Assembly (NCBI RefSeq): GCF_001668675.1
Contig: NZ_LZKQ01000025.1
Coordinates: 1 to 64,000 of the forward strand
DNA from: Mycobacterium asiaticum
Lineage (GTDB): Bacteria; Actinomycetota; Actinomycetes; Mycobacteriales; Mycobacteriaceae
Reading direction: 5' to 3'
Length of the DNA stretch: 64,000 bases
Part shown: one piece after another, positions 33,792 to 44,190 of the stretch
Layout of the letters: the number at the start of each line of letters is the position of its first letter
Position numbering within the stretch: the first letter of the stretch is position 1
Notes under the pieces: generated by a model
Told to the model about the DNA's origin: nothing
Database searches by the model: none
The model's input: only the letters and a program-made list of their open reading frames with translations
Translations under genes and position numbers: made by a program

Positions 33792-34670
33792 ATGGACGTC
33801 TCCGAGCTGATTTCCCGAGCGCGCAGCGGCTCGCCGCGGGCCGCGGGCCGGTTGCTGAGCCTGGTCGAGAGCGACCGTCGCGACGAGGTGCTGGCCGTTA
33901 TCGGACCGTCCACCGATGTGCGGGTCATCGGTATCACCGGTCCGCCGGGAGCCGGCAAGTCGACGACGATCGCCGCGCTGGTCGGCGCGTACCGGGAGCA
34001 GGGCCGGCGGGTGGCCGTATTGGCCGTGGACCCCTCGTCACCGTTCAGCGGGGGAGCATTGCTGGGCGATCGCATCCGAATGACCGCGCACATCAACGAC
34101 TCTGACGTCCTGATCCGCTCGGTGGCCAGCCGCGGACATCTCGGCGGCCTGGCGGCGGCCGTGCCGGCAGCCATCCGGTTGGTCGGTGCCATCGGATACC
34201 ACGTGGTCCTGCTGGAAACCGTCGGGGTGGGCCAGTCCGAAATCGAGATCGCGGCCGTCGCCGATCCGACGGTCGTAATCCTCAATCCCGGGGCGGGCGA
34301 CGCGGTGCAGGCCGCGAAGGCGGGCCTGCTCGAAGTCGCCGACGTCGTCGTGGTCAACAAGGCCGACCGCGACGGCGCCGAGCAGACGGTGCGGGATCTG
34401 CGGGCGGAAACGGCCGCCCCGATCGTGAGTCTCGTCGCCGCCCGCGGCGACGGCGTGCCGGAGCTGGTGGCCGCGATCGACGCCCATCATCGCGCCGACA
34501 GCCGCGCCCGCCGGTTGGCCCGGGCGCGAGCACAGATCCTGTCGCTGGCCCAGACTTTGCTGCGCAACCGGACAGACCTCGACCGGCTCGCCGAGGCGGT
34601 GGTGGACGGACGCGACGACCCCTATACGGCGGCCGCCCGGTTGTTATCGCCTGCGCCGCAACAAGACTGA
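33792..34670 (+). CDS. meaB: MeaB/ArgK-type G-protein chaperone of B12 mutase
   Basis: A GTPase that loads adenosylcobalamin into acyl-CoA mutases and protects them from inactivation. The 292 residues carry the P-loop GPPGAGKST (50-58), DRIRM (93-97), the switch ETVGVGQSE (142-150) and NKAD (189-192). Slightly short for MeaB (about 310-330). It stands apart from the mutase subunits but shares a promoter motif with their block, which supports a joint role. Converges with narL, 7 bp between stops. Confidence 0.93.
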   Translation: MDVSELISRARSGSPRAAGRLLSLVESDRRDEVLAVIGPSTDVRVIGITGPPGAGKSTTIAALVGAYREQGRRVAVLAVDPSSPFSGGALLGDRIRMTAHINDSDVLIRSVASRGHLGGLAAAVPAAIRLVGAIGYHVVLLETVGVGQSEIEIAAVADPTVVILNPGAGDAVQAAKAGLLEVADVVVVNKADRDGAEQTVRDLRAETAAPIVSLVAARGDGVPELVAAIDAHHRADSRARRLARARAQILSLAQTLLRNRTDLDRLAEAVVDGRDDPYTAAARLLSPAPQQD

Positions 34671-34677
34671 GCGGCAA

Positions 34678-35331
34678 CTAATTGAGCAGGCCCTGGCGCA
34701 TCGCTTCGGCGACAGCGGCGGCGCGGTCACTGACGCCGAGCTTCTCGTAGAGACGCTGCACATGGGTCTTGACCGTGGAGGGTGCCACATAGAGCTCGCC
34801 GGCGATCGCCGGAATGCTCTGGCCCTGCGCGATACGGTTGAGCACCTCGCGTTCGCGCGCGCTGAGCACCGGAGCGCTGGGTGCGGCGCGCTGGCGGATC
34901 TCGCCGGCCAGACCGCCGACCAGTGCGGGCGCCACCACGTCACGGCCCTCGGCGCAATCGAGTACCGCTTTGACGATCTCGGTGCGAGTCGAATCCTTCA
35001 ACAGGAATCCGGCGGCGCCCTGCTGCAGAGCCTGGTACACGATCGCCGACTCGTCGTGCGCGGAAATCAGCAATACCCGGGTCGGTAAATCGTTGCTACG
35101 CACCGCCGCCGCCACCTGCGCGCCGTCCATCTTCGGCATGCGGTAGTCCAGCAGGGCGACGTCCGGCAAATGCTCCTTGATCAACTCGAGGGCGGCCGAG
35201 CCGTCATCCGCCTCGCCGACGACGTTCACCGAACCGCTCAGCGAAAGCGCGCGCACGACACCCTCGCGAAACAGCGGGTGATCATCGCCGACCACCACCC
35301 GCACTTTCTCAGGCGTCCCCGCGCCGACCAT
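34678..35331 (-). CDS. narL: NarL-type response regulator, Rv0844c type
   Basis: A 217-residue response regulator. The receiver has acidic residues DD (16-17), phospho-acceptor Asp62 in LLDYRMP, and the conserved Lys near residue 112; the C-terminus (about 155-210) is a LuxR helix-turn-helix (LSAREREVLNRIAQG...STVKTHVQRLYEKLGV). In Mtb NarL pairs with the sensor NarS. Divergent from narS, 59 bp apart. Confidence 0.92.
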   Translation of the reverse strand: MVGAGTPEKVRVVVGDDHPLFREGVVRALSLSGSVNVVGEADDGSAALELIKEHLPDVALLDYRMPKMDGAQVAAAVRSNDLPTRVLLISAHDESAIVYQALQQGAAGFLLKDSTRTEIVKAVLDCAEGRDVVAPALVGGLAGEIRQRAAPSAPVLSAREREVLNRIAQGQSIPAIAGELYVAPSTVKTHVQRLYEKLGVSDRAAAVAEAMRQGLLN

Positions 35332-35390
35332 GGCGAAAGTGTAGCGGCTGCCGGCAAAGGCTCACCGGATCCGATGAGTACGGTGGTTCC

Positions 35391-36608
35391 GTGGCGACCA
35401 GTGACGTCGAACTGGACCGGGTGCGCCGGGTGCACCAGCTACGGTCCTACCGAATAGCCTCGGTACTCCGGATCGGCGTCGCGGGACTCATGATCGCGGC
35501 CATGCTCATCGGCACTCGGCAATCCGAATGGGCGCAGCAAAGCATTTTGATCGGCGCCTACGCGTTCACCGCGGTCTGTTCGTTGGTGCTGGCATACGGC
35601 CCGTCGCGCCGACGGATCGGCATGGGCTCACTGGACGAGATGCGCCGGCTGGAGCCGTTCGCCTTCACCGCGATCGACGTGGTGGCGCTGACGGGATACC
35701 AATTGCTGTCCACCGACGGCATTTATCCCCTGCTGATCATGACGCTGCTGCCGGTGCTGGTCGGCCTTGACGTCTCCACGAAGCGGGCCGCGGTGGTGCT
35801 GGCCTTCACCCTGGTCGGTTTTGCGCTCGCGGTCGTCCAGGACCCGGTGATGGTCCGCACGATCGGCTGGCCCGAGGCCGTCTTCCGGTTCGCGTTGTAT
35901 GCGTTTTTGTGCGGCACCGCGCTGGTGGTGGTGCGCATCGAGGAGCGGCACGCACGGTCCATCGCCGGGTTGAGCGCGTTGCGCGAGGAGTTGCTGGCGC
36001 AGACGATGACGGCATCGGAGGAGTTGCAGCGCCGGATCTCCGAATCCATACATGACGGAGCCCTGCAAGACGTGCTGGTCGCCCGCCAGGAGCTGATCGA
36101 ATTGCAGAGCGACGACCCCGACGACGAGCGGGTGAACCGCGCGCTGGCGGGGTTGCAGAGCGCCTCGGAACGGTTGCGCCAGGCCACTTTCGAGCTGCAT
36201 CCTGCGGTTCTCGAGCAGGTCGGGCTGGGTGCCGCGGTGCAGCAGTTGGCCGGTTTCACCGCCGCCCGCTCGAGCATCGAAATCATCACCGACATCGACT
36301 ATCCGATCCGCGATGACATCGATCCGATCGTGTTCGGCGTGGTCCGCGAGTTGTTGTCCAATGTGGTGCGTCACGCCCGTGCCGAACACGCATCGGTCAG
36401 CCTGCGGATCAACGGTGCGAGTTGTGTGCTGGACGTGGCAGACGATGGTGTGGGGGTCAACGACGACACGATGGCGCGACGGCTGGGCGAGGGGCACATC
36501 GGACTCGCCTCGCACCGCGCCCGCGTCGACGCCGCCGGCGGCACCTTCCTCTTCCTCCCCACCCCGGCCGGCACACACGTGCGCGTGCAGTTGCCGGTCA
36601 GGGTTTGA
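35391..36608 (+). CDS. narS: NarS-type sensor histidine kinase, Rv0845 type
   Basis: Membrane sensor kinase of 405 residues. Five or six membrane helices (about 22-180) form the sensor, followed by a HisKA_3 dimerisation helix with phospho-acceptor His221 in SIHDGALQD, and a HATPase domain (ELLSNVVRHA N-box, DDGVGV G-box). The family signals to LuxR-type regulators, here the divergent NarL. GTG start. Its last 11 bp overlap the convergent flavoprotein gene. Confidence 0.92.
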   Translation: MATSDVELDRVRRVHQLRSYRIASVLRIGVAGLMIAAMLIGTRQSEWAQQSILIGAYAFTAVCSLVLAYGPSRRRIGMGSLDEMRRLEPFAFTAIDVVALTGYQLLSTDGIYPLLIMTLLPVLVGLDVSTKRAAVVLAFTLVGFALAVVQDPVMVRTIGWPEAVFRFALYAFLCGTALVVVRIEERHARSIAGLSALREELLAQTMTASEELQRRISESIHDGALQDVLVARQELIELQSDDPDDERVNRALAGLQSASERLRQATFELHPAVLEQVGLGAAVQQLAGFTAARSSIEIITDIDYPIRDDIDPIVFGVVRELLSNVVRHARAEHASVSLRINGASCVLDVADDGVGVNDDTMARRLGEGHIGLASHRARVDAAGGTFLFLPTPAGTHVRVQLPVRV

Positions 36609-38217
36609 CGGACTCGCCGGTGGCCGCCGCGTAGCCGGCCCGGTATCCGAATACCATTGCCGGGCCGATGGTTCCGCCGGCGCCGCCGTATGCGCGGCCG
36701 GTGGCCCCGGCCATCGCGTTGCCCGCGGCGAACAGCCCGGCGATGGGTTGACCGTTGACATGCAGCACCCGGCCGTCGCGGTCGGTCCGCGGGCCGCCCT
36801 TGGTGCCCATTGCGCCGATGTGGACCGGCACCGCGTAGTAGGGGGCGGTGTCGATGGGTCCCAACGTCTTTCCGGCCAGGGTGGTCGCGCGGTCGTCGCC
36901 CCAGTAGCCGTCATAGGCACTGGAGCCGCGACCGAACTCGGGATCGGCGCCCGCGGCGACATTGCGGTTCCACTGCGCGACGGTGCGGGCCAGGCCGGCC
37001 GCGTCGATGCCCGTCTTCACGGCCAGCTCGGCGAGGTCGGCCGACTCGCAGAACCAGTCCGGCACCGGTTCACCCGGCGCGGTGCCGAGAAATCCGTAGT
37101 TGCGCAGATGAATTGCATCGAACACCATCCAGCCGCGGTCGTTGACGTAGCCGCCGCGCGGATCAAGATAGTGGAAGGCGCCGGCCATCGAGTTGTAGTC
37201 GCATGCCTCGTTGACGAACCGCCGGCCGGCCTGATTGACGATGATGCTGCGCGGACGGGTCCGTTCCAGCCGCACACTGCGGCTGCGCTGCCTGCCCTCA
37301 ATGGTGTCGTTCGGGATCCGCACGATCGGCACCCACCACGCCTCGCCCATGTTCGCCAGGTCCGCACCCAGCGCCATCGCCATGCGCAACCCGTCGCCGG
37401 TGTTGTTGGGCGGCGACACGGCGCCGTGCATGGGCCCACGCAGAAAAGCTTGCACCAGAACGGGATCCCATTCGAATCCGCCGGTGCCCAGGATGACCCC
37501 GCGGCGCGCGCGGACGTTCATGCCCGCCTCGGGCCCGGCAATCCGGACTCCCGCGACACCCTCGGAGTCGACGATGATTTCGGCGGCGCGCGAGTTGGTG
37601 CAGGGCGTCACCCCCAGGTCCAGCAGACCCTTCAGCAGGCCGGCGATCAGCGCCGTGCCGGCGACACAGAGGTCTCCGGCGCGCTCCACCTCGGCGTGCA
37701 GCCGGGCCCGGGTTTCCGCGTCGAATCCGACGTTGGACCAGTCGGCCGGGAACGCGGTGATGCGGGTGGCCCACTCACCGAGCCGGCCGAGGTCGAACGG
37801 CGCCGCACTCAGCGATCGACCTCCGGTTGGCTGCCCGCCTGGCAACTCGGGCTGGTAGTCGGGGAAACCGGTGGCCACTTCGAACCGCAAGCCGCTGTGG
37901 TCCTCGACGAAGTCGAGCATCGACGGGCCGGTCCGCACGAAGGTGTCCACGAGTGCGTCGTCCATCGAGCCGAACGACTGCGCGCGCAGATACTGCAAGG
38001 CGTCCTCAACCGTCAATGCCCGGTCTGGACAACGGTTGTGGGCCGGGATCCAAGCGATGCCACCGGAGACGGCGGTGGTTCCGCCGACCGTTCCAGCCTT
38101 TTCGTACACCTGGACCGTGGCGCCGGTGGCCGCCGCGGTGAGCGCGGCCGTCAGGCCGGCGGCACCGCTACCGAGCACCACGACGTCGTATTCCTGATCC
38201 CAGTCGGTCAAAGGCAT
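36598..38217 (-). CDS. KstD-like FAD-dependent dehydrogenase
   Basis: A 539-residue flavoprotein of the fumarate reductase / 3-ketosteroid-delta1-dehydrogenase family. FAD-binding GSGAAG (16-21), GGTTAVSGGIAWIP, RGVILGTGGFEWD and the C-terminal GNAMAGATGRAYGGAGGTIGPAMVFGY are all present. Members desaturate rings next to a keto group. An AAAGGA ribosome site precedes the ATG. It is the second gene after the IclR regulator, 7 bp downstream of it. The substrate is not known. Confidence 0.88.
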   Translation of the reverse strand: MPLTDWDQEYDVVVLGSGAAGLTAALTAAATGATVQVYEKAGTVGGTTAVSGGIAWIPAHNRCPDRALTVEDALQYLRAQSFGSMDDALVDTFVRTGPSMLDFVEDHSGLRFEVATGFPDYQPELPGGQPTGGRSLSAAPFDLGRLGEWATRITAFPADWSNVGFDAETRARLHAEVERAGDLCVAGTALIAGLLKGLLDLGVTPCTNSRAAEIIVDSEGVAGVRIAGPEAGMNVRARRGVILGTGGFEWDPVLVQAFLRGPMHGAVSPPNNTGDGLRMAMALGADLANMGEAWWVPIVRIPNDTIEGRQRSRSVRLERTRPRSIIVNQAGRRFVNEACDYNSMAGAFHYLDPRGGYVNDRGWMVFDAIHLRNYGFLGTAPGEPVPDWFCESADLAELAVKTGIDAAGLARTVAQWNRNVAAGADPEFGRGSSAYDGYWGDDRATTLAGKTLGPIDTAPYYAVPVHIGAMGTKGGPRTDRDGRVLHVNGQPIAGLFAAGNAMAGATGRAYGGAGGTIGPAMVFGYRAGYAAATGESVKP

Positions 38218-38224
38218 GGTCCTT

Positions 38225-38890
38225 TCAGCTCAAGACCGCGGACAACCGCTCTGCGGCCCGGATGACGGCCTCCTTGCCACGCATCACCACGTCTTCCCGA
38301 TGCGAGATCAGGTTGATGCACGTCGGCGGCGAGGGCGCCGGGCGATGCACCGGCACCGCGAGGCCATAGGTGTTCGGTTCGATTTCACCGTGTGTGGTGA
38401 TCCAGCCGCGCTGGCGCGCTTCGGTGACCAGGTCGCGCTCGGCCGGCCGCGGGGGCATGCTCGCCAGCAGCGCGATCCCGGCCGCACCACGATCCAGCGG
38501 GTAGCGGCTGCCCTCGTGGAAGGCGAGTTGGTAGGCGACCTGAGTCGGCACGATCACCGCGATCGCGACCTGTTCCTCGCCCTCGGCCACCAGCAACGAC
38601 ACGGTGGTGCCCAGCTCGTCGGTCAGCGCCCGCAGCGTCGGCAGGCAGAGTTGGCGCACGTTGCGGTCGAACGATGCGCCCAGCGTGGCGAGCCCGGCGG
38701 CCGGCCGATAGCGGCCGTCCTCACCCTTGGATACCAAGCGGAATTGGGCCAGCGTCGTCAGCAGCCGGTACGCAATGGTGCGGTGCACGCCCACCTGGTC
38801 AGCGACTTCCTGCATGGTGAGCCCGGTCGAGGAGGCCGCGACCAACTGCAGCGCGGTGAGTCCCCTGGCCAGCGTCTGCGAACCCGTCAC
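38225..38890 (-). CDS. IclR-family transcriptional regulator
   Basis: A 221-residue regulator with an N-terminal winged helix (LTMQEVADQVGVHRTIAYRLLTTL) and a C-terminal effector domain with GAAGIALLAS. IclR proteins commonly control aromatic-acid catabolism. The GTG at 38890 gives the typical MTGSQTLARGL start; the frame could begin at a TTG at 38920 without a ribosome site. It is divergent from the hydrolase-mhpA-mhpB operon, with a palindrome between them. Confidence 0.87.
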   Translation of the reverse strand: MTGSQTLARGLTALQLVAASSTGLTMQEVADQVGVHRTIAYRLLTTLAQFRLVSKGEDGRYRPAAGLATLGASFDRNVRQLCLPTLRALTDELGTTVSLLVAEGEEQVAIAVIVPTQVAYQLAFHEGSRYPLDRGAAGIALLASMPPRPAERDLVTEARQRGWITTHGEIEPNTYGLAVPVHRPAPSPPTCINLISHREDVVMRGKEAVIRAAERLSAVLS

Positions 38891-38933
38891 GGTCTTGACA
38901 GACCCTCGGGCGAGAGCCAAGCTCTATATATAA

Positions 38934-38949
38934 CGCACATCAATGTGCG
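38934..38949. promoter_or_regulatory. 16-bp palindrome between IclR and the ring-cleavage operon
   Basis: CGCACAT and ATGTGCG pair perfectly around CA. The flanks are A/T-rich with partly symmetric TAT blocks. It lies 43 bp upstream of the IclR GTG and 56 bp upstream of the hydrolase start, where an IclR operator is expected. Confidence 0.6.
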
Positions 38950-39005
38950 ATATTAGCACACGTGATGTCCCAAAACGAGAACCGGATTTCCGGCGAGAAG
39001 GAACC

Positions 39006-39869
39006 GTGACGGAGTTCGAGAGCGTCTGGAGCGACCTGCAGGGCGTTGAGTTTTCCCAGGGCTACCTCAACGCGGGCGGCGTGCGGACCCGCTACCTGCG
39101 CGCCGGCGAACCGGGCAAGCCGGTGCTGGTGTTGCTGCACGGATCCGGTGGTCACGCCGAGGCCTATGTGCGGAACCTGGCCGCGCACGCCGAGCACTTC
39201 TGGACTTGGTCGATCGACATGCTGGGGCACGGGTACACCGACAAACCCGGCCACCCGCTGGAGATCCGGCACTATGTCGAGCACCTGATGGCCGTGGTGC
39301 GCAGCATCGGGGCCGACCGGATCAAACTCAGTGGCGAGTCGCTCGGCGGCTGGGTCGCCGCGCGTGCCGCCGTCGACCATCCGGACGTTATTGACCGGCT
39401 CGTGCTGAACACCGCCGGTGGCTCACAGGCCGACCCGGTGGTGATGAAACGCATCATCACGTTATCGATGGCCGCCGCGGAGAACCCGACCTGGGAGACC
39501 GTGCAGGCACGCATCAAATGGTTGATGGCCGACAAGTCCAAGGACTACGACGACCTGGTCGCCAGCCGGCAACGCATCTACCGCCAGCCCGGATTCGTCG
39601 CGGCGATGCGCGACATCATGGCGCTGCAGGATCCGGCGATCCGGGCCCGAAACCTGTTGGGCCCGGCGGAGTACGGTGCGATCACCGCGCCCACCCTGGT
39701 CCTGTGGACGAGTGACGACCCCACCGCCGATGTGCCCGAGGGCCGCCGCATCGCTTCGATGATTCCCGGGGCCCGGTTCGAGCTCATGCCCGGTTGCGGT
39801 CACTGGCCCCAGTACGAAGACGCCAAGACCTTCAACAGGTTGCACCTCGACTTCCTGCTGGGGCGCTGA
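39006..39869 (+). CDS. Alpha/beta hydrolase, meta-cleavage-product hydrolase type
   Basis: A 287-residue hydrolase like MhpC/BphD, which break the C-C bond of the ring-opened product after extradiol cleavage. [12 protein letters not shown] supplies the oxyanion hole, Ser112 in GESLGG is the nucleophile, the Asp lies in the TSDDPTADV loop and the His in [10 protein letters not shown]. The GTG at 39006 follows AAGGA; an upstream ATG at 38943 would overlap the operator. First gene of the operon; its stop overlaps the mhpA ATG (TGATG). Confidence 0.9.
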   Translation: MTEFESVWSDLQGVEFSQGYLNAGGVRTRYLRAGEPGKPVLVLLHGSGGHAEAYVRNLAAHAEHFWTWSIDMLGHGYTDKPGHPLEIRHYVEHLMAVVRSIGADRIKLSGESLGGWVAARAAVDHPDVIDRLVLNTAGGSQADPVVMKRIITLSMAAAENPTWETVQARIKWLMADKSKDYDDLVASRQRIYRQPGFVAAMRDIMALQDPAIRARNLLGPAEYGAITAPTLVLWTSDDPTADVPEGRRIASMIPGARFELMPGCGHWPQYEDAKTFNRLHLDFLLGR

Positions 39870-41551
39870 TGGCCGGCCCGGGCTTCGACGTGGTCGTCGT
39901 CGGCGCCGGCCCCGTCGGCCTGACGCTGGCCAACATCCTTGGTCTGCAGGGGATTCGGACGCTCGTGGTGGACGAGCGCTCGACGCTCATCGACTATCCG
40001 CGCGGGGTCGGCCTGGATGACGAGGCGTTGCGCACCTTCCAGTCGATCGGACTGGTCGACAACGTGCTGCCCCACACGGTTCCAAATCAGATCCTGCGCT
40101 TTTACGACGCCAAGCGCCGGGTGCTCGCCGAAATGGCGCCGCCCGACGCGCGATTCGGCTGGCCCAAGCGCAACGGCTTCGTGCAGCCGTTGGTCGACGC
40201 CGAATTGCTGCGCGGGCTGGACAGATTCGACCACGTGCAGGTGTGGTGGAACCGTCCGATGGCCTCCTGCACCCAGGACGCCGACACGGTGACCGTTACG
40301 CTCGGCGGGGCCGAGGACACCGCCACAGTGTGCGCGCGGTATGTGGTGGGCTGCGACGGCGGCCGCAGCATGACCCGCGGCATGATGGGCGTTTCCTTCG
40401 ACGGGACCACGTCGCCGACCCGGTGGCTGGTGGTCGACATCGCCGACGATCCGCTGGGCCACCCGAACAGCGAGGTGGGTGCCGACCCGGAGCGCCCCTA
40501 CGCGTCCATATCGATTGCGCACGGAATTCGCCGCTTCGAGTTCATGATTCACGCCCACGAGACAGATGAGCAGGCCGAGGACCCGGCCTTCCTGAGGCGG
40601 ATGCTGGCTCGGATGGTGCCGCACCCGGATCGCGTCGAGGTGATCCGGCGCCGGGTCTACACCCACCACTCGCGGATCGCCGGCGCCTTCCGTGCCGGCC
40701 GGATGCTGCTCGCGGGAGACGCGGCCCACCTGATGCCGGTGTGGCAGGGACAGGGCTACAACAGCGGCATTCGGGACGCCGCCAATCTGGGCTGGAAGCT
40801 CGCCGCGGTGGTCAGCGGCCGGGCCGGTGACGCGCTGCTGGACACCTATGATGTCGAGCGGCGCAAACACGCCCGCGCCATGATCGACCTGTCGACGATG
40901 GTGGGCCGGGTCATCTCTCCGACCAACCGCAGGGTGGCCGGGGCGCGTGATGTGCTCATTCGATCCGCGTCGATCGTGCCGTCGCTCAAGCGGTACGTGC
41001 TGGAGATGCGGTTCAAACCGATGCCTCGTTACGAGCGCGGCGCCGTTGTGCATGATCGGCCGGAATCACCGGCTGGGACGTTGTTCGTGCAGCCCCGGGT
41101 TGATACCCGGACCCAGCAGAACGTCCTGCTTGACGACGTGCTGGGACCCTGGTTCGCGGTGATGTGCTGGAACAACAATCCGCGCCAGATCCTCGGCGAG
41201 CAGGCGTTCGCACAGTGGAAAGCCTTGGGCGCACGTTTCTTTGCGCTGCGACCGCTGACGCAGCTGCACTGGAGCGGCCAGGACGATCCCGATGTGGTCA
41301 TCATCGGAGATCGCTGCGGGGGGCTCAAAGCCTGGTTCGACGCCCACCAGGAATCGGTGGTGTTCCTGCGCCCGGATCGCTGCATCGCCGGCGCCTGTAT
41401 CGCCCAGCGGTCGCCCGAATTGAGCGCGGCACTGATCGATGGCCTGACTCTCACCCCGGAAGGGGGTGAAATCGACAGTGCCACTGGCTCTTTGCTGTAT
41501 GTCGCACAGCCCGCTGCTGAATCTACCGGGGCCGCCGCGGGATCTGCTTGA
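39869..41551 (+). CDS. mhpA: FAD-dependent aromatic hydroxylase, MhpA type
   Basis: Hydroxylates a phenolic ring next to the existing hydroxyl, giving a catechol. The 560-residue class A flavoprotein monooxygenase has GAGPVG (10-15), the DG motif (VGCDGGRS), and the FAD motif [21 protein letters not shown], with a thioredoxin-like C-terminal part. MhpA acts on 3-(3-hydroxyphenyl)propionate in E. coli; the substrate here may be related. NADH is the expected donor. The mhpB gene starts within its last 74 bp. Confidence 0.9.
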   Translation: MAGPGFDVVVVGAGPVGLTLANILGLQGIRTLVVDERSTLIDYPRGVGLDDEALRTFQSIGLVDNVLPHTVPNQILRFYDAKRRVLAEMAPPDARFGWPKRNGFVQPLVDAELLRGLDRFDHVQVWWNRPMASCTQDADTVTVTLGGAEDTATVCARYVVGCDGGRSMTRGMMGVSFDGTTSPTRWLVVDIADDPLGHPNSEVGADPERPYASISIAHGIRRFEFMIHAHETDEQAEDPAFLRRMLARMVPHPDRVEVIRRRVYTHHSRIAGAFRAGRMLLAGDAAHLMPVWQGQGYNSGIRDAANLGWKLAAVVSGRAGDALLDTYDVERRKHARAMIDLSTMVGRVISPTNRRVAGARDVLIRSASIVPSLKRYVLEMRFKPMPRYERGAVVHDRPESPAGTLFVQPRVDTRTQQNVLLDDVLGPWFAVMCWNNNPRQILGEQAFAQWKALGARFFALRPLTQLHWSGQDDPDVVIIGDRCGGLKAWFDAHQESVVFLRPDRCIAGACIAQRSPELSAALIDGLTLTPEGGEIDSATGSLLYVAQPAAESTGAAAGSA

Positions 41552-42419
41552 CGACGTCGAGGCCGCGATCGCGCAGGCGCGGGAATTCGTCACCGCGTAC
41601 GACCCGGAACTCGTCGTCATTTTCGCCCCAGACCACTACAACGGATTCTTTTACAAGGTGATGCCGCCGTTCTGTATCGGCATGCAGGCCAACGGGGTCG
41701 GTGACTACGGCACCCATGCCGGCCCACTCGACGTTGCCCACGACATCGCCGAAGCCTGCGCCAAGGCCGTCCTTGCCGACGGAGTGGACGTCGCGGTATC
41801 GGCCAGCATGGACGTCGATCACGGCACCGTACAGCCTTTGGAGAAGCTGCTGGGCGCGGCGACCGCTCGTCCGGTGATACCGATCTTCGTCAACGCCGTC
41901 GCCGCACCGTTGGGGCCGCTGCATCGATGCCGCGCGCTGGGCAGCGCGGTCGGCAACTTCTTGGCCACCCTCGAACGCAGGGTATTGGTGCTCGGATCCG
42001 GTGGCTTGTCGCACAGCCCCCCGGTGCCCACCCTGGCCACCGCCGCCCCGGCCGCGCTCGAGCGCATCGTGCACGGCCGGCCGATGACCACCGAACAGCG
42101 CCAGGCCCGGCAGGCGCAGGTGATCGAGGCCGCCAGAGAGTTCGCCGATGGCACCGGCGCGTTGCAGGCCCTCAACCCGGCCTGGGACCAGCGGTTCCTG
42201 GATATCGTCGACAGCGGCCACCTGGCCGATCTGGACCACTGGTCGAATGCCTTCGTCACCCACGAGGGTGGCAGCTCCGCGCACGAAATCCGGACTTGGA
42301 TAGCGGCTTTCGCGGCGCTGGCGACGGCCGGCCCATACCGGACCACAGTGCGCTACTACCGGCAGGCGGCGGCGCTGATCGCCGGGTTCGCCGTCCGGAC
42401 GGCGGTGCCCGCCGAATGA
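41478..42419 (+). CDS. mhpB: Type II extradiol ring-cleavage dioxygenase, MhpB type
   Basis: Fe(II) enzyme that opens a catechol ring beside the two hydroxyls. The 313-residue LigB-fold protein begins [13 protein letters not shown] with an iron-ligand His, continues with [20 protein letters not shown] and [12 protein letters not shown], and has [10 protein letters not shown]. The GTG at 41478 is preferred because GGGGTG lies about 9 nt before it; a GTG at 41466 has no room for a ribosome site. It overlaps mhpA by 74 bp, and its stop overlaps the next ATG. Confidence 0.91.
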   Translation: MPLALCCMSHSPLLNLPGPPRDLLDDVEAAIAQAREFVTAYDPELVVIFAPDHYNGFFYKVMPPFCIGMQANGVGDYGTHAGPLDVAHDIAEACAKAVLADGVDVAVSASMDVDHGTVQPLEKLLGAATARPVIPIFVNAVAAPLGPLHRCRALGSAVGNFLATLERRVLVLGSGGLSHSPPVPTLATAAPAALERIVHGRPMTTEQRQARQAQVIEAAREFADGTGALQALNPAWDQRFLDIVDSGHLADLDHWSNAFVTHEGGSSAHEIRTWIAAFAALATAGPYRTTVRYYRQAAALIAGFAVRTAVPAE

Positions 42420-44188
42420 CCGCCACAGCCGGCTTCGACCGGATTGTCGATGTGCTGGTCGCCGGATCCGGCGCCGGCGGCATGACCGCGGCCCTCACTG
42501 CGGCCGCCGCCGGCTTGGACGTGCTGGTCATCGAGAAGTCCCCGCAGTTCGGTGGTTCCACCGCGCTGTCCGGCGGCGGTATCTGGGTGCCGGGCGCACC
42601 CGCTCAGCGCAGGGCGGGCTACTCGCCCGACCCCGAAGCGGTCGTGCAGTACCTGCGGCGGATCACCGACGGACTGGTCAGCGATGCCCGACTCCGGCAG
42701 TACGTCGCGTCGGCGCCGCGGATGCTGGAGTTCCTGGAGGGCCTCAGCCCGTGGCTCGAATTCGTCTGGAAGCCGGGCTATGCCGACTATTACCCGGAGT
42801 TGCCGGGCGGATCCGAGCTCGGCAGCACCATCAACGTGCCGCCCATCGACCTCCGCCGGCTCGGCGACGACGAGGACAAGCTGCTGCAACCGCTGGCGCT
42901 GGCGCCGAAGGGAATCTGGCTGGGCCCCATGGAACTGCGGTCCTTTTACCGGATTCGGCAGTCCTGGGCCGGTAAGGCCGTACTGGTGAGGCTGATCTCG
43001 CGCATGGCCCGGGCCAGGTTGTTCGGCGAGCGGATCGCCGCCATCGGGCAGTCGCTGGCCGCCCGGCTCCGGCTGGCGATGCGAGACGTCGGCGTGCCGC
43101 TGTGGCTGAACACGCCGATGACCGAATTGCTCACAGACGCTGACGGATCGGTGGTCGGGGTGTTGGTGGACCGCGGCGGCACGCGACTGCGGATCGGTGC
43201 CCGGCGCGGGGTCATTCTGGCCTCCGGGGGCTTCGACCACGACATGGCATGGCGCAAGGAGCAACAACCGGTGGTGGATCAGGATTGGAGCTTCGGTAAC
43301 CCGGCCGCCACCGGCGACGGTATCCGCGCCGGTCAGCGGGTGGGTGCCGGCACCGACCTGCTCGACGAGGCGTGGTGGTTTCCGGCCATCCAATGGCCGG
43401 ACGGGCGAATGCAATTCATGCTCAACGAGCGGATGATGCCCGCGCAGTTCATCGTCAACGGCGAGGGGAAGCGGTTCATCAACGAGGCGGCACCGTACAT
43501 GGACTTCGGTCACGCGATGATCGAAGGCCAGAAAACCGGCGTGACGCACATCCCGTGCTGGCTCATCACCGACCACCGATCGTTCAACCGCTATGTCGTC
43601 GGCGGCCACCTGCCGATACCCAAGATCCCCGGCGCCCCGGTACCCACCGGACGCAAGGTCCCGAAGGCCTGGCTGGACTCCGGCGTCGTCAAGGCCGCGT
43701 CGACGTGGGAGGAGCTGGCCGCCAAGATAGCTGTTCCGGCGCAACAACTCCGGGCGACCGCCACGCGCTTCAACGAACTCGCCCACCAGGGCCACGACGA
43801 CGACTTCTGTCGTGGGGACAGCGTTTACGACAACTACTACGGCGATCCGACGCTGCCCAACCCCAACCTGTATCCGCTCGGCGGCCCACCGTACTACGCG
43901 TTCCGTGTGGTGCTGGGCGACCTCGGCACCTCCGGTGGCCTGCGTACCGACGAATTCGCCCGCGTGCTGCGCGACGACGACACCGTGATACTCGGACTCT
44001 ATGCGGTGGGCAATGTCTCCGCGCCGGTGATGGGCCGCAGTTATGCCGGTGCCGGCGCGACCATCGGGCCGGCCATGACCTTCGGCTTTGTCGCGGCGAA
44101 TCACGCGGCGGATCACGCGGCGAATCATGCTGCCGCACAGGACGCCGCGCTCGACGCAACCCAGACCCCGAATACTCCTAGGAGGTAA
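42416..44188 (+). CDS. Second KstD-like FAD-dependent dehydrogenase
   Basis: A 590-residue flavoprotein of the same family as that at 36598. FAD-binding GSGAGG (17-22), [28 protein letters not shown], and [27 protein letters not shown]. The C-terminal 30 residues are an Ala/His-rich low-complexity tail ([14 protein letters not shown]). With two such enzymes in one block, successive desaturation leading to an aromatic ring is plausible. ATGA overlap with mhpB. Confidence 0.88.
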   Translation: MTATAGFDRIVDVLVAGSGAGGMTAALTAAAAGLDVLVIEKSPQFGGSTALSGGGIWVPGAPAQRRAGYSPDPEAVVQYLRRITDGLVSDARLRQYVASAPRMLEFLEGLSPWLEFVWKPGYADYYPELPGGSELGSTINVPPIDLRRLGDDEDKLLQPLALAPKGIWLGPMELRSFYRIRQSWAGKAVLVRLISRMARARLFGERIAAIGQSLAARLRLAMRDVGVPLWLNTPMTELLTDADGSVVGVLVDRGGTRLRIGARRGVILASGGFDHDMAWRKEQQPVVDQDWSFGNPAATGDGIRAGQRVGAGTDLLDEAWWFPAIQWPDGRMQFMLNERMMPAQFIVNGEGKRFINEAAPYMDFGHAMIEGQKTGVTHIPCWLITDHRSFNRYVVGGHLPIPKIPGAPVPTGRKVPKAWLDSGVVKAASTWEELAAKIAVPAQQLRATATRFNELAHQGHDDDFCRGDSVYDNYYGDPTLPNPNLYPLGGPPYYAFRVVLGDLGTSGGLRTDEFARVLRDDDTVILGLYAVGNVSAPVMGRSYAGAGATIGPAMTFGFVAANHAADHAANHAAAQDAALDATQTPNTPRR

Positions 44189-44190
44189 CG

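Noticed and set aside
36229..38265. Plus-strand open frame of 678 codons
   Set aside because: It runs from narS in a wrong frame into the antisense of the KstD-like gene; the third-position GC pattern supports the minus-strand gene.
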